From Actinomycetota bacterium (GTDB lineage: Bacteria > Actinomycetota > Nitriliruptoria > Euzebyales > Egibacteraceae), in NCBI GenBank assembly GCA_019347785.1, contig JAHWKQ010000002.1, forward strand, positions 4,590 through 28,825: a DNA stretch of 24,236 nucleotides. The letters run 5' to 3'. Shown piece by piece: positions 14,390 to 21,437 of this stretch. Positions within the stretch are counted from its first letter, which is position 1. Each line of letters begins with the position of its first letter. The translations under genes were made by a program, and so were the position numbers. Below the pieces are notes generated by a model. It did no database searches, had not been told where the DNA came from, and worked only from the letters and a program-made list of their open reading frames with translations.

Positions 14390-15076
14390 GTGGGACGCCG
14401 CGCCACCCTCGTCCTGGTCCTGGTCCTGGTCCTGATGGCGGGCACGCTGCCGGCTGTCCAGGACCACGCGGTGGCCGAGGCGAGGGCGGCGGAGGGTGCC
14501 GAGGGCTTCCGCGGGAGCGTCGGGCCCCTGCCCGGCCGGGTGCGCCGACGCATGGTCGGCTCCTCGTGGCGCCCCGGCTGCCCCGTGCCGCCCCGCCGGC
14601 TGGTGCTCGTCGAGCTGCGCCACCGCGGCTTCGACGGCCGCAACCACCACGGGCGCCTGGTCGTGCACCGGTCCGTGGGGCGGGCGGTCCTGCGGGTGTT
14701 CCGGCGCGTCTACGCGGCCGGCTTCCCGATCCGGCGGATGCGCCTGGTCGACCGCTACGGCGGGCGCGACGCGCGCTCCATGCGCCGGGACAACACCTCG
14801 GCGTTCAACTGCCGCCGCATCAGCGGCGGTGGGGCATGGTCACGGCACGCATACGGCACCGCCGTCGACGTGAACCCGGTCGAGAACCCGTACGTGCGGG
14901 GCTCGACCGTGCTCCCCCGGCGGGGGGCCCGGTTCCGCGACCGCAGCCCGCGGCGACGGGGCATGATCGGCCGTCGCGGACCGGTCACCCGGGCCTTCGC
15001 CGCGGCGGGCTGGTCGTGGGGTGGCGCCTGGCGATCACCGAAGGACTACCAACACTTCTCCGCCGGCGGCGGCTGA
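14390..15076 (+). CDS. Secreted M15-family peptidoglycan peptidase (D-Ala-D-Ala carboxypeptidase-like)
   Basis: This 228-residue exported protein has a signal peptide whose core is Leu-Val repeats. The C-terminal M15 domain carries SRHAYGTAVDVNP (zinc ligands His153 and Asp160) and SPKDYQHFS (Asp219, zinc ligand His222), which matches the M15C/VanY-like pattern. Such enzymes cut D-Ala or L-Ala-D-Glu bonds in cell-wall peptides. RRDNTSAFNCRRISGGGAWS, just ahead of the first motif, is typical of the subfamily. I chose GTG at 14390 because AAGGA lies five bases upstream. GTG at 14372 in the same frame would add six residues and has no ribosome-binding site. The convergent transglycosylase gene ends 22 nt away. 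Confidence 0.88.
   Translation: MGRRATLVLVLVLVLMAGTLPAVQDHAVAEARAAEGAEGFRGSVGPLPGRVRRRMVGSSWRPGCPVPPRRLVLVELRHRGFDGRNHHGRLVVHRSVGRAVLRVFRRVYAAGFPIRRMRLVDRYGGRDARSMRRDNTSAFNCRRISGGGAWSRHAYGTAVDVNPVENPYVRGSTVLPRRGARFRDRSPRRRGMIGRRGPVTRAFAAAGWSWGGAWRSPKDYQHFSAGGG
14411..14434 (+). repeat. Four perfect GTCCTG hexamers in a signal-peptide core
   Basis: Four tandem copies of GTCCTG encode Val-Leu repeats in the signal peptide of the M15 peptidase. Gain or loss of a unit keeps the frame and changes the hydrophobic length. Confidence 0.8.
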
Positions 15077-15085
15077 GCGGGCCGA

Positions 15086-15107
15086 GCGGGCATCGTCGTC
15101 AGCCCGC
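15086..15107. terminator. Hairpin between convergent M15 and transglycosylase genes
   Basis: GCGGGC (15086-15091) and GCCCGC (15102-15107) flank a 10-nt loop that contains part of the transglycosylase stop codon. The position suits a shared, bidirectional terminator. No T-tract is present. Confidence 0.35.
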
Positions 15108-16400
15108 CAGCTGCTCGTACAGGGTCAGCACGCGGACCACGTAGGCCTGGGTCTCGGCGATGTCCGGCACGCCGCCGGCCTCCTGTACCGCCATGGGGCC
15201 GGCGTTGTACGCGGCCAGCGCCAGCTCGGTGGAGTCGAAGCGCCGCAGCTGCTCGCTCAGGTAGCGCGCCCCGCCCTGCAGGTTCTGGCCGGGGACGGAC
15301 GGGTCGACGTCCATCCCCGCCGCGGTCCCGGGCATGAGCTGGGCCAGCCCGAGCGCGCCGGCCGAGGAGCGGGCGGCCGGCTGGAAGGCGGACTCGGCCC
15401 ACACGAGCGCGGCCAACAGCCGCCCGTCGACGCCGTGGCGTCGCGCCGCCTCCTCGATCGCCGGGGCCCACTGCCGTCCCTCCTCGGGCAGCGACCCGGC
15501 CCAGGCCGGTGCCGGTCCCGACAGCGGCAGCGGCGCCAGGGGGACCGCGGCCCCGGTGGGGAGCGGCGGCGCGAGGCGCTCCGCGCGCAGCCGGTCCCGA
15601 CGGAGCCGGTCGGCCAGGCGGGCGGTGACATCCTCCAGCAGGCGGACCAGCGCGGCGGCGTGCGCCCGGTCGGCGTGCAGTGCGGCCAGGGTCCGCCGCC
15701 GCGCGCGCGTCAGCCGGCGGATCTCGGCGGTCAACCGCTGCTGTCGCCCGGCCAGCACCCGCAGGTTGTCGCGGGACCGCCCCAGCAGCGACTGCTCGAG
15801 GGCCTGCACCCGCCCAAGCGTCTTCATCCGCCGCCGGGCCCGCCCCAGCATGTCGCTCAACTCGCGGTCGCGGCCCAGCAGGCGGCGGTCGACGCGCAGC
15901 GCCGACTCCAGGTAGGCCATGCCTGTGGTGAACTCGTGGAGGTCCTCGGCGCCCGCCAGCGCGGAGAGCAGCTCGCCGCCGGCGGCGGCGAAGCGGTACA
16001 GGCCGTCGACATGGCGGGCGAGACTGCGGCGGTGTCGGCCGAGCCGGCGCCGGGTCGCTTCGAGCTGGCCGTTCACGATCGCCGTGCGATAGCTCACGAC
16101 GGCGGCACGGCGGCGGGCGCGGCGATAGGCGCGCTCCGCGGAGGCCAGCCGCACCCGCAGCCCGGCGAGCCGGTCGGTGGAGACCGACAGCCTCGTGTCG
16201 GCGGTCGCCAGGGCCCGGCGCATGACCCGCACCTCGTGGTCGACCACGGCCATGCGCGCCCGGGCGTCACGCAGGTCCCCGCGGGAGCGTTGCACGCGCA
16301 AGGGCGCGCCGACGGCCGCCGCCGGGGCCAGTCCGACGAGCAGGACCGCCAGTGCGGCCACCGCCAGGCGGCGGGGGATGCGTGGTGGGTGACCCGACAT
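15099..16400 (-). CDS. Secreted coiled-coil lytic transglycosylase (SLT domain)
   Basis: This 433-residue protein has a signal peptide (RRLAVAALAVLLVGLAPAAAVGA), then about 230 residues of Arg-rich helix predicted to form a coiled coil, resembling the regulatory segments of CwlO/PcsB-type hydrolases. The C-terminal SLT domain (about 315-430) has the catalytic glutamate in VWAESAFQP (Glu336), GALGLAQLMPGTA, GGARYLSEQL and LALAAYNAGP. It should cleave peptidoglycan glycan strands with 1,6-anhydro product formation. The coiled coil may recruit it to a membrane partner such as FtsEX, which is inference. The ATG at 16400 starts the signal peptide. The frame remains open to 17030, but that part is antisense to sixA and is rejected. 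About 200 nt of untranslated, structured sequence lies upstream. Confidence 0.9.
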   Translation of the reverse strand: MSGHPPRIPRRLAVAALAVLLVGLAPAAAVGAPLRVQRSRGDLRDARARMAVVDHEVRVMRRALATADTRLSVSTDRLAGLRVRLASAERAYRRARRRAAVVSYRTAIVNGQLEATRRRLGRHRRSLARHVDGLYRFAAAGGELLSALAGAEDLHEFTTGMAYLESALRVDRRLLGRDRELSDMLGRARRRMKTLGRVQALEQSLLGRSRDNLRVLAGRQQRLTAEIRRLTRARRRTLAALHADRAHAAALVRLLEDVTARLADRLRRDRLRAERLAPPLPTGAAVPLAPLPLSGPAPAWAGSLPEEGRQWAPAIEEAARRHGVDGRLLAALVWAESAFQPAARSSAGALGLAQLMPGTAAGMDVDPSVPGQNLQGGARYLSEQLRRFDSTELALAAYNAGPMAVQEAGGVPDIAETQAYVVRVLTLYEQLAG

Positions 16401-16611
16401 CGGACACCGAAGGCTCGGGGGCCGGCCGGATGGCGGCCGGCGGCGGGGGACCTCGTCACTGCCAAACGTCGGCCCGAATCGGCCGATCCTGTAGCGTTCT
16501 CGACCCGATCCGTGACGCCACGAAAGGCGCGCTCGTGCGCTTCGCCCCACCCGATGCTTGTCACCCCGGTTACCGGAGCGGCAACCACGATGACAAGCTC
16601 GGGGTCTGACG
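16401..16611. promoter_or_regulatory. Structured divergent leader between transglycosylase and sixA
   Basis: This 211-bp gap holds no gene. On the minus strand it reads as a possible long leader for the transglycosylase: a closing hairpin (16556-16598), then GGGGCGAAGC, CACGA/TCGTG and CTACAGG elements. The order and the GGGGCGAA element loosely recall the c-di-AMP (ydaO/yuaA) riboswitch, which often precedes actinobacterial wall hydrolases. The highly conserved 3' CAGCTAAC block is not found, so this is only a lead. The promoters of both genes should also lie here. Confidence 0.3.
16556..16598. repeat. Perfect 8-bp inverted repeat with inner hairpin upstream of sixA
   Basis: GCTTGTCA (16556-16563) and TGACAAGC (16591-16598) are perfect inverted arms. 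Inside them GGTTACCG (16568-16575) pairs with CGGCAACC (16579-16586), with one mismatch and a three-base loop. It ends 13 bp before the sixA GTG. Confidence 0.6.
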
Positions 16612-17118
16612 GTGAAGGTCCTGTACCTGCTTCGGCACGCCAAGTCGAGCCACGGCGGCGGTGAGGCCGACCACGACCGGCCGCTCGCCGAGCGGGGGCG
16701 CCGGGCGGCGCCCCTGATCGCCGAGCACATGCGCCGCCAGAAGATCGAACCGGCCCTGGTGCTGTGCTCGTCGGCGCGGCGGACCCGCGAGACGCTCGAC
16801 CTGCTCGCGCCGGCGCTGGACGAGGACACCGTCCGTCGGTTCGAGGAGGAGCTGTACCAGGCCGACGCGGCGGCGCTGCTGGCGCGCCTGCGAGAGGTGC
16901 CCCACGAGGTGCCCACCGTCATACTGGTCGGCCACAACCCTGCGGTGCAGGAGCTGGCGCTCACGCTGGCCGGCGGCGGCGCCGACGTGGAACGGCTCCG
17001 TGACAAGTTCCCCACCGCCGCCCTGGCCACCCTCGCCTTCGACGGGGCGGCCTGGCACGAACTGGCCCCCGGCGACGCCGAGCTGACCGGCTACGTCACC
17101 CCCGCCGACCTGGGTTAG
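16612..17118 (+). CDS. sixA: SixA-type phosphohistidine phosphatase (histidine phosphatase superfamily)
   Basis: This 168-residue protein has the RHG-family start YLLRHAKSS (Arg8, catalytic His9), SSARRTRETL with the second arginine, Glu in the middle helix, and VGHNP with His108. Length and the RHAKS variant fit SixA, which removes phosphate from phosphohistidine. Its partner phosphorelay or phosphotransferase protein is not in the window. Similar proteins are sometimes annotated only as histidine phosphatases. The GTG at 16612 follows GGGG by about nine bases. It is divergent from the transglycosylase gene and shares a structured upstream region with it. Confidence 0.85.
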   Translation: MKVLYLLRHAKSSHGGGEADHDRPLAERGRRAAPLIAEHMRRQKIEPALVLCSSARRTRETLDLLAPALDEDTVRRFEEELYQADAAALLARLREVPHEVPTVILVGHNPAVQELALTLAGGGADVERLRDKFPTAALATLAFDGAAWHELAPGDAELTGYVTPADLG

Positions 17119-17230
17119 CGCGGCTCGCCCCTGGCGGGACCTGCCGGGACTTCAGCCGGGACGCCCACCGGTCGACACCTTCCGGGGACAAGCTCCACGA
17201 CCCCCTGCGCCGACCGGGGAGACACACTCC

Positions 17231-18688
17231 ATGCGATCCACCATGCGCCGTGCCGCCGTGACCCTGTCACTGGCCGGGCTGGTCACCCTGTCCGCCGCGG
17301 CGCTGCCCGCCTCCGGCGACGACCGCCCGAACCTCGTGCTGGTCTACACCGACGACCTGGACAGAGCCTCCATGGCGCGGCTCGGGGGCATCCGGCGAGT
17401 CATGGCCGGGGAGGGGGCCAGGTTCGCCAGGTCCTTCGTGTCCTACTCGCTGTGCTGCCCCGCGAGAGCGACCGCGCTGACCGGCCGGTACACGCACAAT
17501 CACGGCGTTCGCCACAACGTGCCCCCCACCGGCGGGGAGCCGGAGTTCCGGCGGCTGGGAGCCGATCAGTCGACGCTGGGGACGTGGCTGCAGGACGCCG
17601 GGTACCGCACCGCCTTCGTCGGCAAGTACATGAACGGCTACAACGACACCTATGTGCCGCCGGGGTGGAACAAGTGGTTCGCCCGGATGGGGCGGTACAC
17701 CAACTACAGGATGAACGACAACGGCACGGCGGTCAGCTACGACCCCGCCGCCGAGCACGACACGGACATGTACGCGCGGCACAGCAACGACTACATCACC
17801 AGTGTCTACGAGGAGGAGAGCGACCAGTTCGTCGCCAACGCCGCGGACGGCCGCAGGCCCTTCTTCATGATGATCTCGACCGACGCGCCGCACCAGCCCG
17901 CGGTGCCACCCGCCCGCCACCAGGGCCGCTTCGCCAACGCCGCCCTGCCCCGCCCTCCCAGCTTCAACGAGCGAAACGTCAGCGACAAGCCCGGATGGGT
18001 GCGCAACACCCCCCGGCTGAAGGCCAGGCAGATCAAGCGGATGGCGCGCCTGTACCGCGGGCGCCTGGACTCCATGCTCGGCGTCGAGGACCTGCTGCGC
18101 AGCCTCGTGGCGAAGCTGGCAGAGAACGGGGAGCTGGCGAACACCTACATCGTGTTCACGTCCGACAACGGCTACCACATGGGCCAGCACCGCCTGCCCC
18201 ACGGCAAGCGCACCGCCTACGAGGAGGACATCGCCGTGCCGCTGATGGTCCGCGGACCCGGGGTCCCCGCCGGCGCCGTCCGCCGCCACCTGGTCGTCAA
18301 CAACGACCTCGCGCCCACGTTCGCCGACCTGGCCGGCGCGAGAGCCCCCGGCGCCGACGGGCGCTCCTTCGCCCCGCTTCTCACCGCCGACCCGCCGCCG
18401 GTCCCTTCGTGGCGCAAGCGGATCCTCATCGAGAACTGGCGGTCCCCGACGGTCAACGGGATATCTCCCATCCCCAACTTCAAGGCGGTGCGCACCGGCA
18501 ACATGCTGTACGCCCGCTACGCCTCCGGGGAGCGGGAGCTGTACGACCTGCGCCAGGACCCGTACCAGCTGCGCAGCCGCAGGTACACCCACCCTGCAAA
18601 TCGCCGTGCGGTCAGGCGTCTGGCACGGGGTCTGCGGGGAATGCAGCACTGCGCGGGCACGACCTGCGCCCGCGCGGAGGACGAGTAG
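17231..18688 (+). CDS. Secreted type I sulfatase, first of a tandem pair
   Basis: This 485-residue exported protein has a signal peptide (AVTLSLAGLVTLSAAALPASG) and an alkaline-phosphatase-fold sulfatase domain. VYTDDLD provides metal-binding Asp41 and Asp42. SLCCPARATALTGR holds the C-x-P-x-R formylglycine motif, with Cys75 as the residue to be modified. GKYMNGY supplies a catalytic lysine and FTSDNGYHMG a later metal site. It should hydrolyse sulfate esters, perhaps of polysaccharides. The substrate cannot be read from sequence. Activation needs a formylglycine-generating enzyme, not seen here. The ATG at 17231 follows GGGGAG by about eight bases. The C-terminal tail ends with a cysteine pair (HCAGTTC) shared with the next gene. 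Confidence 0.92.
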   Translation: MRSTMRRAAVTLSLAGLVTLSAAALPASGDDRPNLVLVYTDDLDRASMARLGGIRRVMAGEGARFARSFVSYSLCCPARATALTGRYTHNHGVRHNVPPTGGEPEFRRLGADQSTLGTWLQDAGYRTAFVGKYMNGYNDTYVPPGWNKWFARMGRYTNYRMNDNGTAVSYDPAAEHDTDMYARHSNDYITSVYEEESDQFVANAADGRRPFFMMISTDAPHQPAVPPARHQGRFANAALPRPPSFNERNVSDKPGWVRNTPRLKARQIKRMARLYRGRLDSMLGVEDLLRSLVAKLAENGELANTYIVFTSDNGYHMGQHRLPHGKRTAYEEDIAVPLMVRGPGVPAGAVRRHLVVNNDLAPTFADLAGARAPGADGRSFAPLLTADPPPVPSWRKRILIENWRSPTVNGISPIPNFKAVRTGNMLYARYASGERELYDLRQDPYQLRSRRYTHPANRRAVRRLARGLRGMQHCAGTTCARAEDE

Positions 18689-18719
18689 GCGCGGTGACAC
18701 ACACCGGTGGCACAGCCGG

Positions 18720-20171
18720 GTGAAGGTCCGCCGACCCGGCCCGGGCGCGCACGGCATCATCGCGCTGCTCGTCGGCGCCTCGCTGCTGGCGGCCGGATCG
18801 TGGGACCACGCCTCGGCCGGGGTCGACGATCCTCGCCCGAACATCGTGTTCGTGCTCACCGACGACCTGGACGTACCGCAGATACGCCATGCGCCCCGAC
18901 TGCGGCAGATGGTGGGCGACAACGGCGTCACCTTCGACAACTCGTTCGTGACCAACTCGCTGTGCTGTCCCTCTCGCGCCACGAGCCTGCGCGGACAGTA
19001 CGCGCACAATCACAGGATTCTTCAGAACAGGGCGCCCCTGGGGGGCTGGCCGAAGTTCCTCCGCCTTGGCCGCGAGCGGTCCACGATCGCCACCTGGCTG
19101 CAGGACGGCGGCTACCAGACTTTCTTCATCGGCAAGTATCTCAACAACTACGAGCACACCCACGTCCCGGCCGGGTGGGACGAGTGGTACGGCTGGATGG
19201 GCTTCTATGACACCAGCCGGAACGGCAGCGACCAGTACCGCATCAATCACAACGGGCAGGTCCTGTCGTTCGACCCGGAACAGACACACGACACCGACCT
19301 GTTGGCGGCTCAAGCCGGCGACTACGTCCGGCAGGCGGCCGCACGCGCCTCACCGTTCTTCCTGTACCTGTCGCTCAACGCCCCTCACCAGCCGGCGCCG
19401 GCGGCGATCCGCCATCAACATCGGTTCGGCGACAGCCGCCAGCCCCGCACTCCCGCGTTCAACGAGGCGGACGTCTCCGACAAGCCGAGGTGGATTCGAC
19501 GCAAGCCCCTGCTGGATGCCGGCCAGGTCGCCACGGTCGACGCCGTCTACCGGAGGCGCCTGCGGTCGATGCTGTCCGTCGAGGATGCGGTCGCCAGCCT
19601 GCTCTCGGCACTCGAGGACACCGGCCAACTCGACGAGACCTATGTGTTCTTCACGTCGGACAACGGTCATCACAACGGCCATCGCCGCCAGATGCCGCAG
19701 AAGATGACCGCCTACGACGAGGACATCCGCGTCCCGCTGCTCGTGCGGGGCCCCGGGGTCCCCGCCGGCGTCCACCGACGTCACCTGGTCGTCAACAACG
19801 ACTGGGCGCCGACCATCGCCGACCTCGCCGACGTCGACACGCCGGGCTTCGTCGACGGCCGGTCATTCGAACGGCTGCTCCGTCCGGCTCCCCCCGCGTC
19901 GAGGCGGTGGCGACGGGCCTTCGTCGTGGAGAAGTGGGGCGACGACATCGCCCCTCCGTACCGGGCGTTGCGCACCCGGACGCATCTCTTCGTCCGGTAC
20001 CTGGGTGGAGCGCGTGAGCTCTACGACCTGCGAGACGACCCCTACCAGGTGCGGGCGCTCCCGCCCGGCCCGACCAAGACCCGCCTCTCACGGCGCTTCA
20101 CGCAACGCCTCGATGCGATCAAGGCCTGCGCCGGGCGGCAGTGCCGGACGGAGGAGAGGGTCGCGCCCTGA
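18720..20171 (+). CDS. Secreted type I sulfatase, second of a tandem pair
   Basis: This 483-residue paralogue of the preceding gene shares its order of motifs: VLTDDLD (Asp48, Asp49), SLCCPSRATSLRGQ with formylglycine Cys82, GKYLNNY, LNAPHQPAPAAIRHQ, FTSDNGHHNG, VRGPGVPAG and the terminal CAGRQC cysteine pair. The N-terminus has a hydrophobic signal (IIALLVGASLLAAG). The GTG at 18720 lies 31 nt after the first sulfatase stop, so the two are likely co-transcribed. An in-frame ATG at 18606 would overlap the first gene and is rejected. Many positions outside the motifs differ, so the pair is an older duplication and may have different substrates. Confidence 0.9.
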   Translation: MKVRRPGPGAHGIIALLVGASLLAAGSWDHASAGVDDPRPNIVFVLTDDLDVPQIRHAPRLRQMVGDNGVTFDNSFVTNSLCCPSRATSLRGQYAHNHRILQNRAPLGGWPKFLRLGRERSTIATWLQDGGYQTFFIGKYLNNYEHTHVPAGWDEWYGWMGFYDTSRNGSDQYRINHNGQVLSFDPEQTHDTDLLAAQAGDYVRQAAARASPFFLYLSLNAPHQPAPAAIRHQHRFGDSRQPRTPAFNEADVSDKPRWIRRKPLLDAGQVATVDAVYRRRLRSMLSVEDAVASLLSALEDTGQLDETYVFFTSDNGHHNGHRRQMPQKMTAYDEDIRVPLLVRGPGVPAGVHRRHLVVNNDWAPTIADLADVDTPGFVDGRSFERLLRPAPPASRRWRRAFVVEKWGDDIAPPYRALRTRTHLFVRYLGGARELYDLRDDPYQVRALPPGPTKTRLSRRFTQRLDAIKACAGRQCRTEERVAP

Positions 20172-20186
20172 CCTGAGCCGGCCGCC

Positions 20187-20573
20187 TCACTCCGGGGGGA
20201 ACAGCTCGCGCAGCGCCTCGGCCTGGCGCCGGGCCGGCTCGGCGGCCTGCTCGAACAGCTCCGCCTGCTGGCGCAGCAGATCCGCGGAGCGCTCGTACAG
20301 CTCGGCCTGCTCGCGCATGCGGCCCGCCGCGGACGACAGGAACTCCGCCTGGCGCAGCAGCGGGTCGAACAGCGCCTGGGTGAGATGGGCCTGCCAGTCG
20401 CCCTGCCGGCGCAGCGTCTCGGAGAAGATGTCCGCCTGGCGTCGCAGCATGTCCGTCATCTGCGCCGCCGGTCCGGACTGGGCCTGCAGGGGCTCCAGGG
20501 CCTCACGCCAGCGCCGCATCTGCTCGGCCATGAACCGCAGCGGCGTCACCGGCCCACCCGCGTCGTCGGTCAT
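20187..20573 (-). CDS. Small helical protein with 14-residue QAE repeats, 128 aa
   Basis: I do not recognise a named family. The protein is entirely helical in appearance, with no signal or membrane segment. Four 14-residue units end the protein, with Gln at 75, 89, 103 and 117: LRQAEFLSSAAGRM, REQAELYERSADLL, RQQAELFEQAAEPA, RRQAEALRELFPPE. A diverged earlier unit is RRQADIFSETLRRQ (44-57). Two-heptad repeats of this kind form amphipathic helices or coiled coils. A phasin-like or scaffold role is possible but unproven. The ATG at 20573 has GAGGAA four bases upstream and lies 7 nt after the stop of the 63-residue gene, so the two form an operon. The start codon encodes MTDDAGGPVTPLRF. Confidence 0.7.
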   Translation of the reverse strand: MTDDAGGPVTPLRFMAEQMRRWREALEPLQAQSGPAAQMTDMLRRQADIFSETLRRQGDWQAHLTQALFDPLLRQAEFLSSAAGRMREQAELYERSADLLRQQAELFEQAAEPARRQAEALRELFPPE

Positions 20574-20580
20574 CGCTTCC

Positions 20581-20772
20581 TCACTCCTGTCCGGCGTCTT
20601 CCCACCGCTCGTCCTGTTCCGCCCAGGCCTCGTTTCGGTCCTCGACGCGCTCGTGCCAGCGGGCCGCCTCCTCCCGGGACCCGTACGGGCCCATGCGGTC
20701 GCGCTCCGGGCAGCCCCTCCGCGGCTCGACACGCCGGTGTCGCAGGCACCAGTACCACTGACCCTCGGCCAT
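20581..20772 (-). CDS. Small conserved actinobacterial-type protein, 63 aa
   Basis: This 63-residue protein reads MAEGQWYWCLRHRRVEP, then GCPERDRMGPYGSREEAARW and a helical acidic end. It resembles short actinobacterial proteins of the pattern W.C..H..VE...C...R.GPY.....A, all of unknown function. The two cysteines and nearby His could form a small metal site, which is inference. The ATG at 20772 follows GGGAGG at good spacing. It is the first gene of the operon with the 14-residue-repeat protein and is divergent from the small lipoprotein. Confidence 0.7.
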   Translation of the reverse strand: MAEGQWYWCLRHRRVEPRRGCPERDRMGPYGSREEAARWHERVEDRNEAWAEQDERWEDAGQE

Positions 20773-20833
20773 GGTCCTCCCTCAGTTGTCCGCCCGCCGG
20801 AAGCGGTCACGCGGAACCGTCCGGGCGGCCGCG

Positions 20834-20877
20834 AGGTTGAACACTCTGCGACAATGGTGTCGCGAGAGGTTCGACCT
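20834..20877. repeat. 44-bp near-perfect palindrome in a divergent intergenic region
   Basis: Arms GGTTGAAC-A-CTCT-GCGACA (20835-20853) and TGTCGC-G-AGAG-GTTCGACC (20858-20876) match with one mismatch and one bulge on each side, around an ATGG centre. A further A:T pair extends it to 20834-20877. It lies about 60 bp from each of the two flanking start codons. An operator for a dimeric repressor fits the position. A hairpin in an RNA leader is the alternative. Confidence 0.65.
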
Positions 20878-20936
20878 TGGCAATCCAGCCTCACCTGGGT
20901 GCGCCTGAGCCGCGCGCCCCGCACGAAAGGACGACC

Positions 20937-21053
20937 ATGCGCCGACTGCTCGCCGCCGTCCTGCTGACCCTGTCCGTGCTCGCCGCCGGCTGTGACGACG
21001 GCGGTGGTGGTGGTGGGTACGTGAACCCGCCGGCCGAGGCCACCGCCCGCTGA
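20937..21053 (+). CDS. Tiny lipoprotein, 38 aa
   Basis: ATG at 20937 follows AAAGGA by about six bases. The product has MRRLL, a hydrophobic core, and LAAGC with lipidated Cys19, giving a complete lipoprotein signal. It is followed by DD, six glycines and YVNPPAEATAR. The mature peptide would be only 20 residues, glycine-rich and anchored outside the membrane. No family is recognised. A good ribosome-binding site and an intact signal support coding. Its expression may be governed by the palindrome at 20834-20877. Confidence 0.6.
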   Translation: MRRLLAAVLLTLSVLAAGCDDGGGGGGYVNPPAEATAR

Positions 21054-21149
21054 GCCTGCCGCCGCCGGGGACTACCGGCGGTTATCCTTGGCGCAGGTGG
21101 GCGCGCGCCCATCCGCGTCGGGGCCCGCTTCGGCCAGGAGAGTCGTGCC

Positions 21150-21413
21150 ATGGGCATCATCGCCTTCCTTTTGCTCGGTCTCATCGCGGGGGCGACCGCC
21201 AAGCTGCTCGTCCCGGGCAGGGACCCCGGCGGCATTTTCACCACGATGGCCATCGGCGTCGTGGGCGCGCTGCTCGGCGGCTTCGTCGGCGGGGCGCTGT
21301 TCGGCGCCGACCCGGTGGGCGAGTTCTTCGACGTATCGACGTGGCTGGCCGCCATCGTGGGGTCGGTCGCGCTGCTGCTCGTCCTGCGCATGTTCGCCGG
21401 CGCCAGGGCCTGA
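21150..21413 (+). CDS. GlsB/YeaQ/YmgE family stress-response membrane protein
   Basis: This 87-residue protein has three hydrophobic helices: IIAFLLLGLIAGATAKLL, IFTTMAIGVVGALLGGFVGGALF and WLAAIVGSVALLLVLRMF. The PGRDPGG linker after helix one and glycine-zipper-like spacing in helix two are hallmarks of the transglycosylase-associated (GlsB/YeaQ) family. Its molecular role is not established; members are often stress induced. The ATG at 21150 follows AGGAGA. It is followed at once by a hairpin shared with the convergent App1 gene. Confidence 0.9.
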   Translation: MGIIAFLLLGLIAGATAKLLVPGRDPGGIFTTMAIGVVGALLGGFVGGALFGADPVGEFFDVSTWLAAIVGSVALLLVLRMFAGARA

Positions 21414-21414
21414 G

Positions 21415-21437
21415 CCGCGCGTCCCCTCAGCGCGCGG
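21415..21437. terminator. Bidirectional hairpin terminator candidate
   Basis: Perfect arms CCGCGCG (21415-21421) and CGCGCGG (21431-21437) enclose a 9-nt loop exactly between the convergent GlsB-like and App1-like genes. The App1 stop lies in the loop. Confidence 0.5.

Noticed and set aside
16401..16611. Firm call of a c-di-AMP riboswitch
   Set aside because: The gene context and GGGGCGAA fit, but the strongly conserved CAGCTAAC block is missing, so it is kept only as a lead.
16401..17030. Upstream extension of the transglycosylase frame
   Set aside because: It is antisense to sixA, and a normal signal peptide begins at 16400.
17133..17162. Three short direct repeats of GSCGGGAC before the first sulfatase
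   Set aside because: The units are only 8 bp with uneven spacing, which is expected by chance in sequence of this composition.
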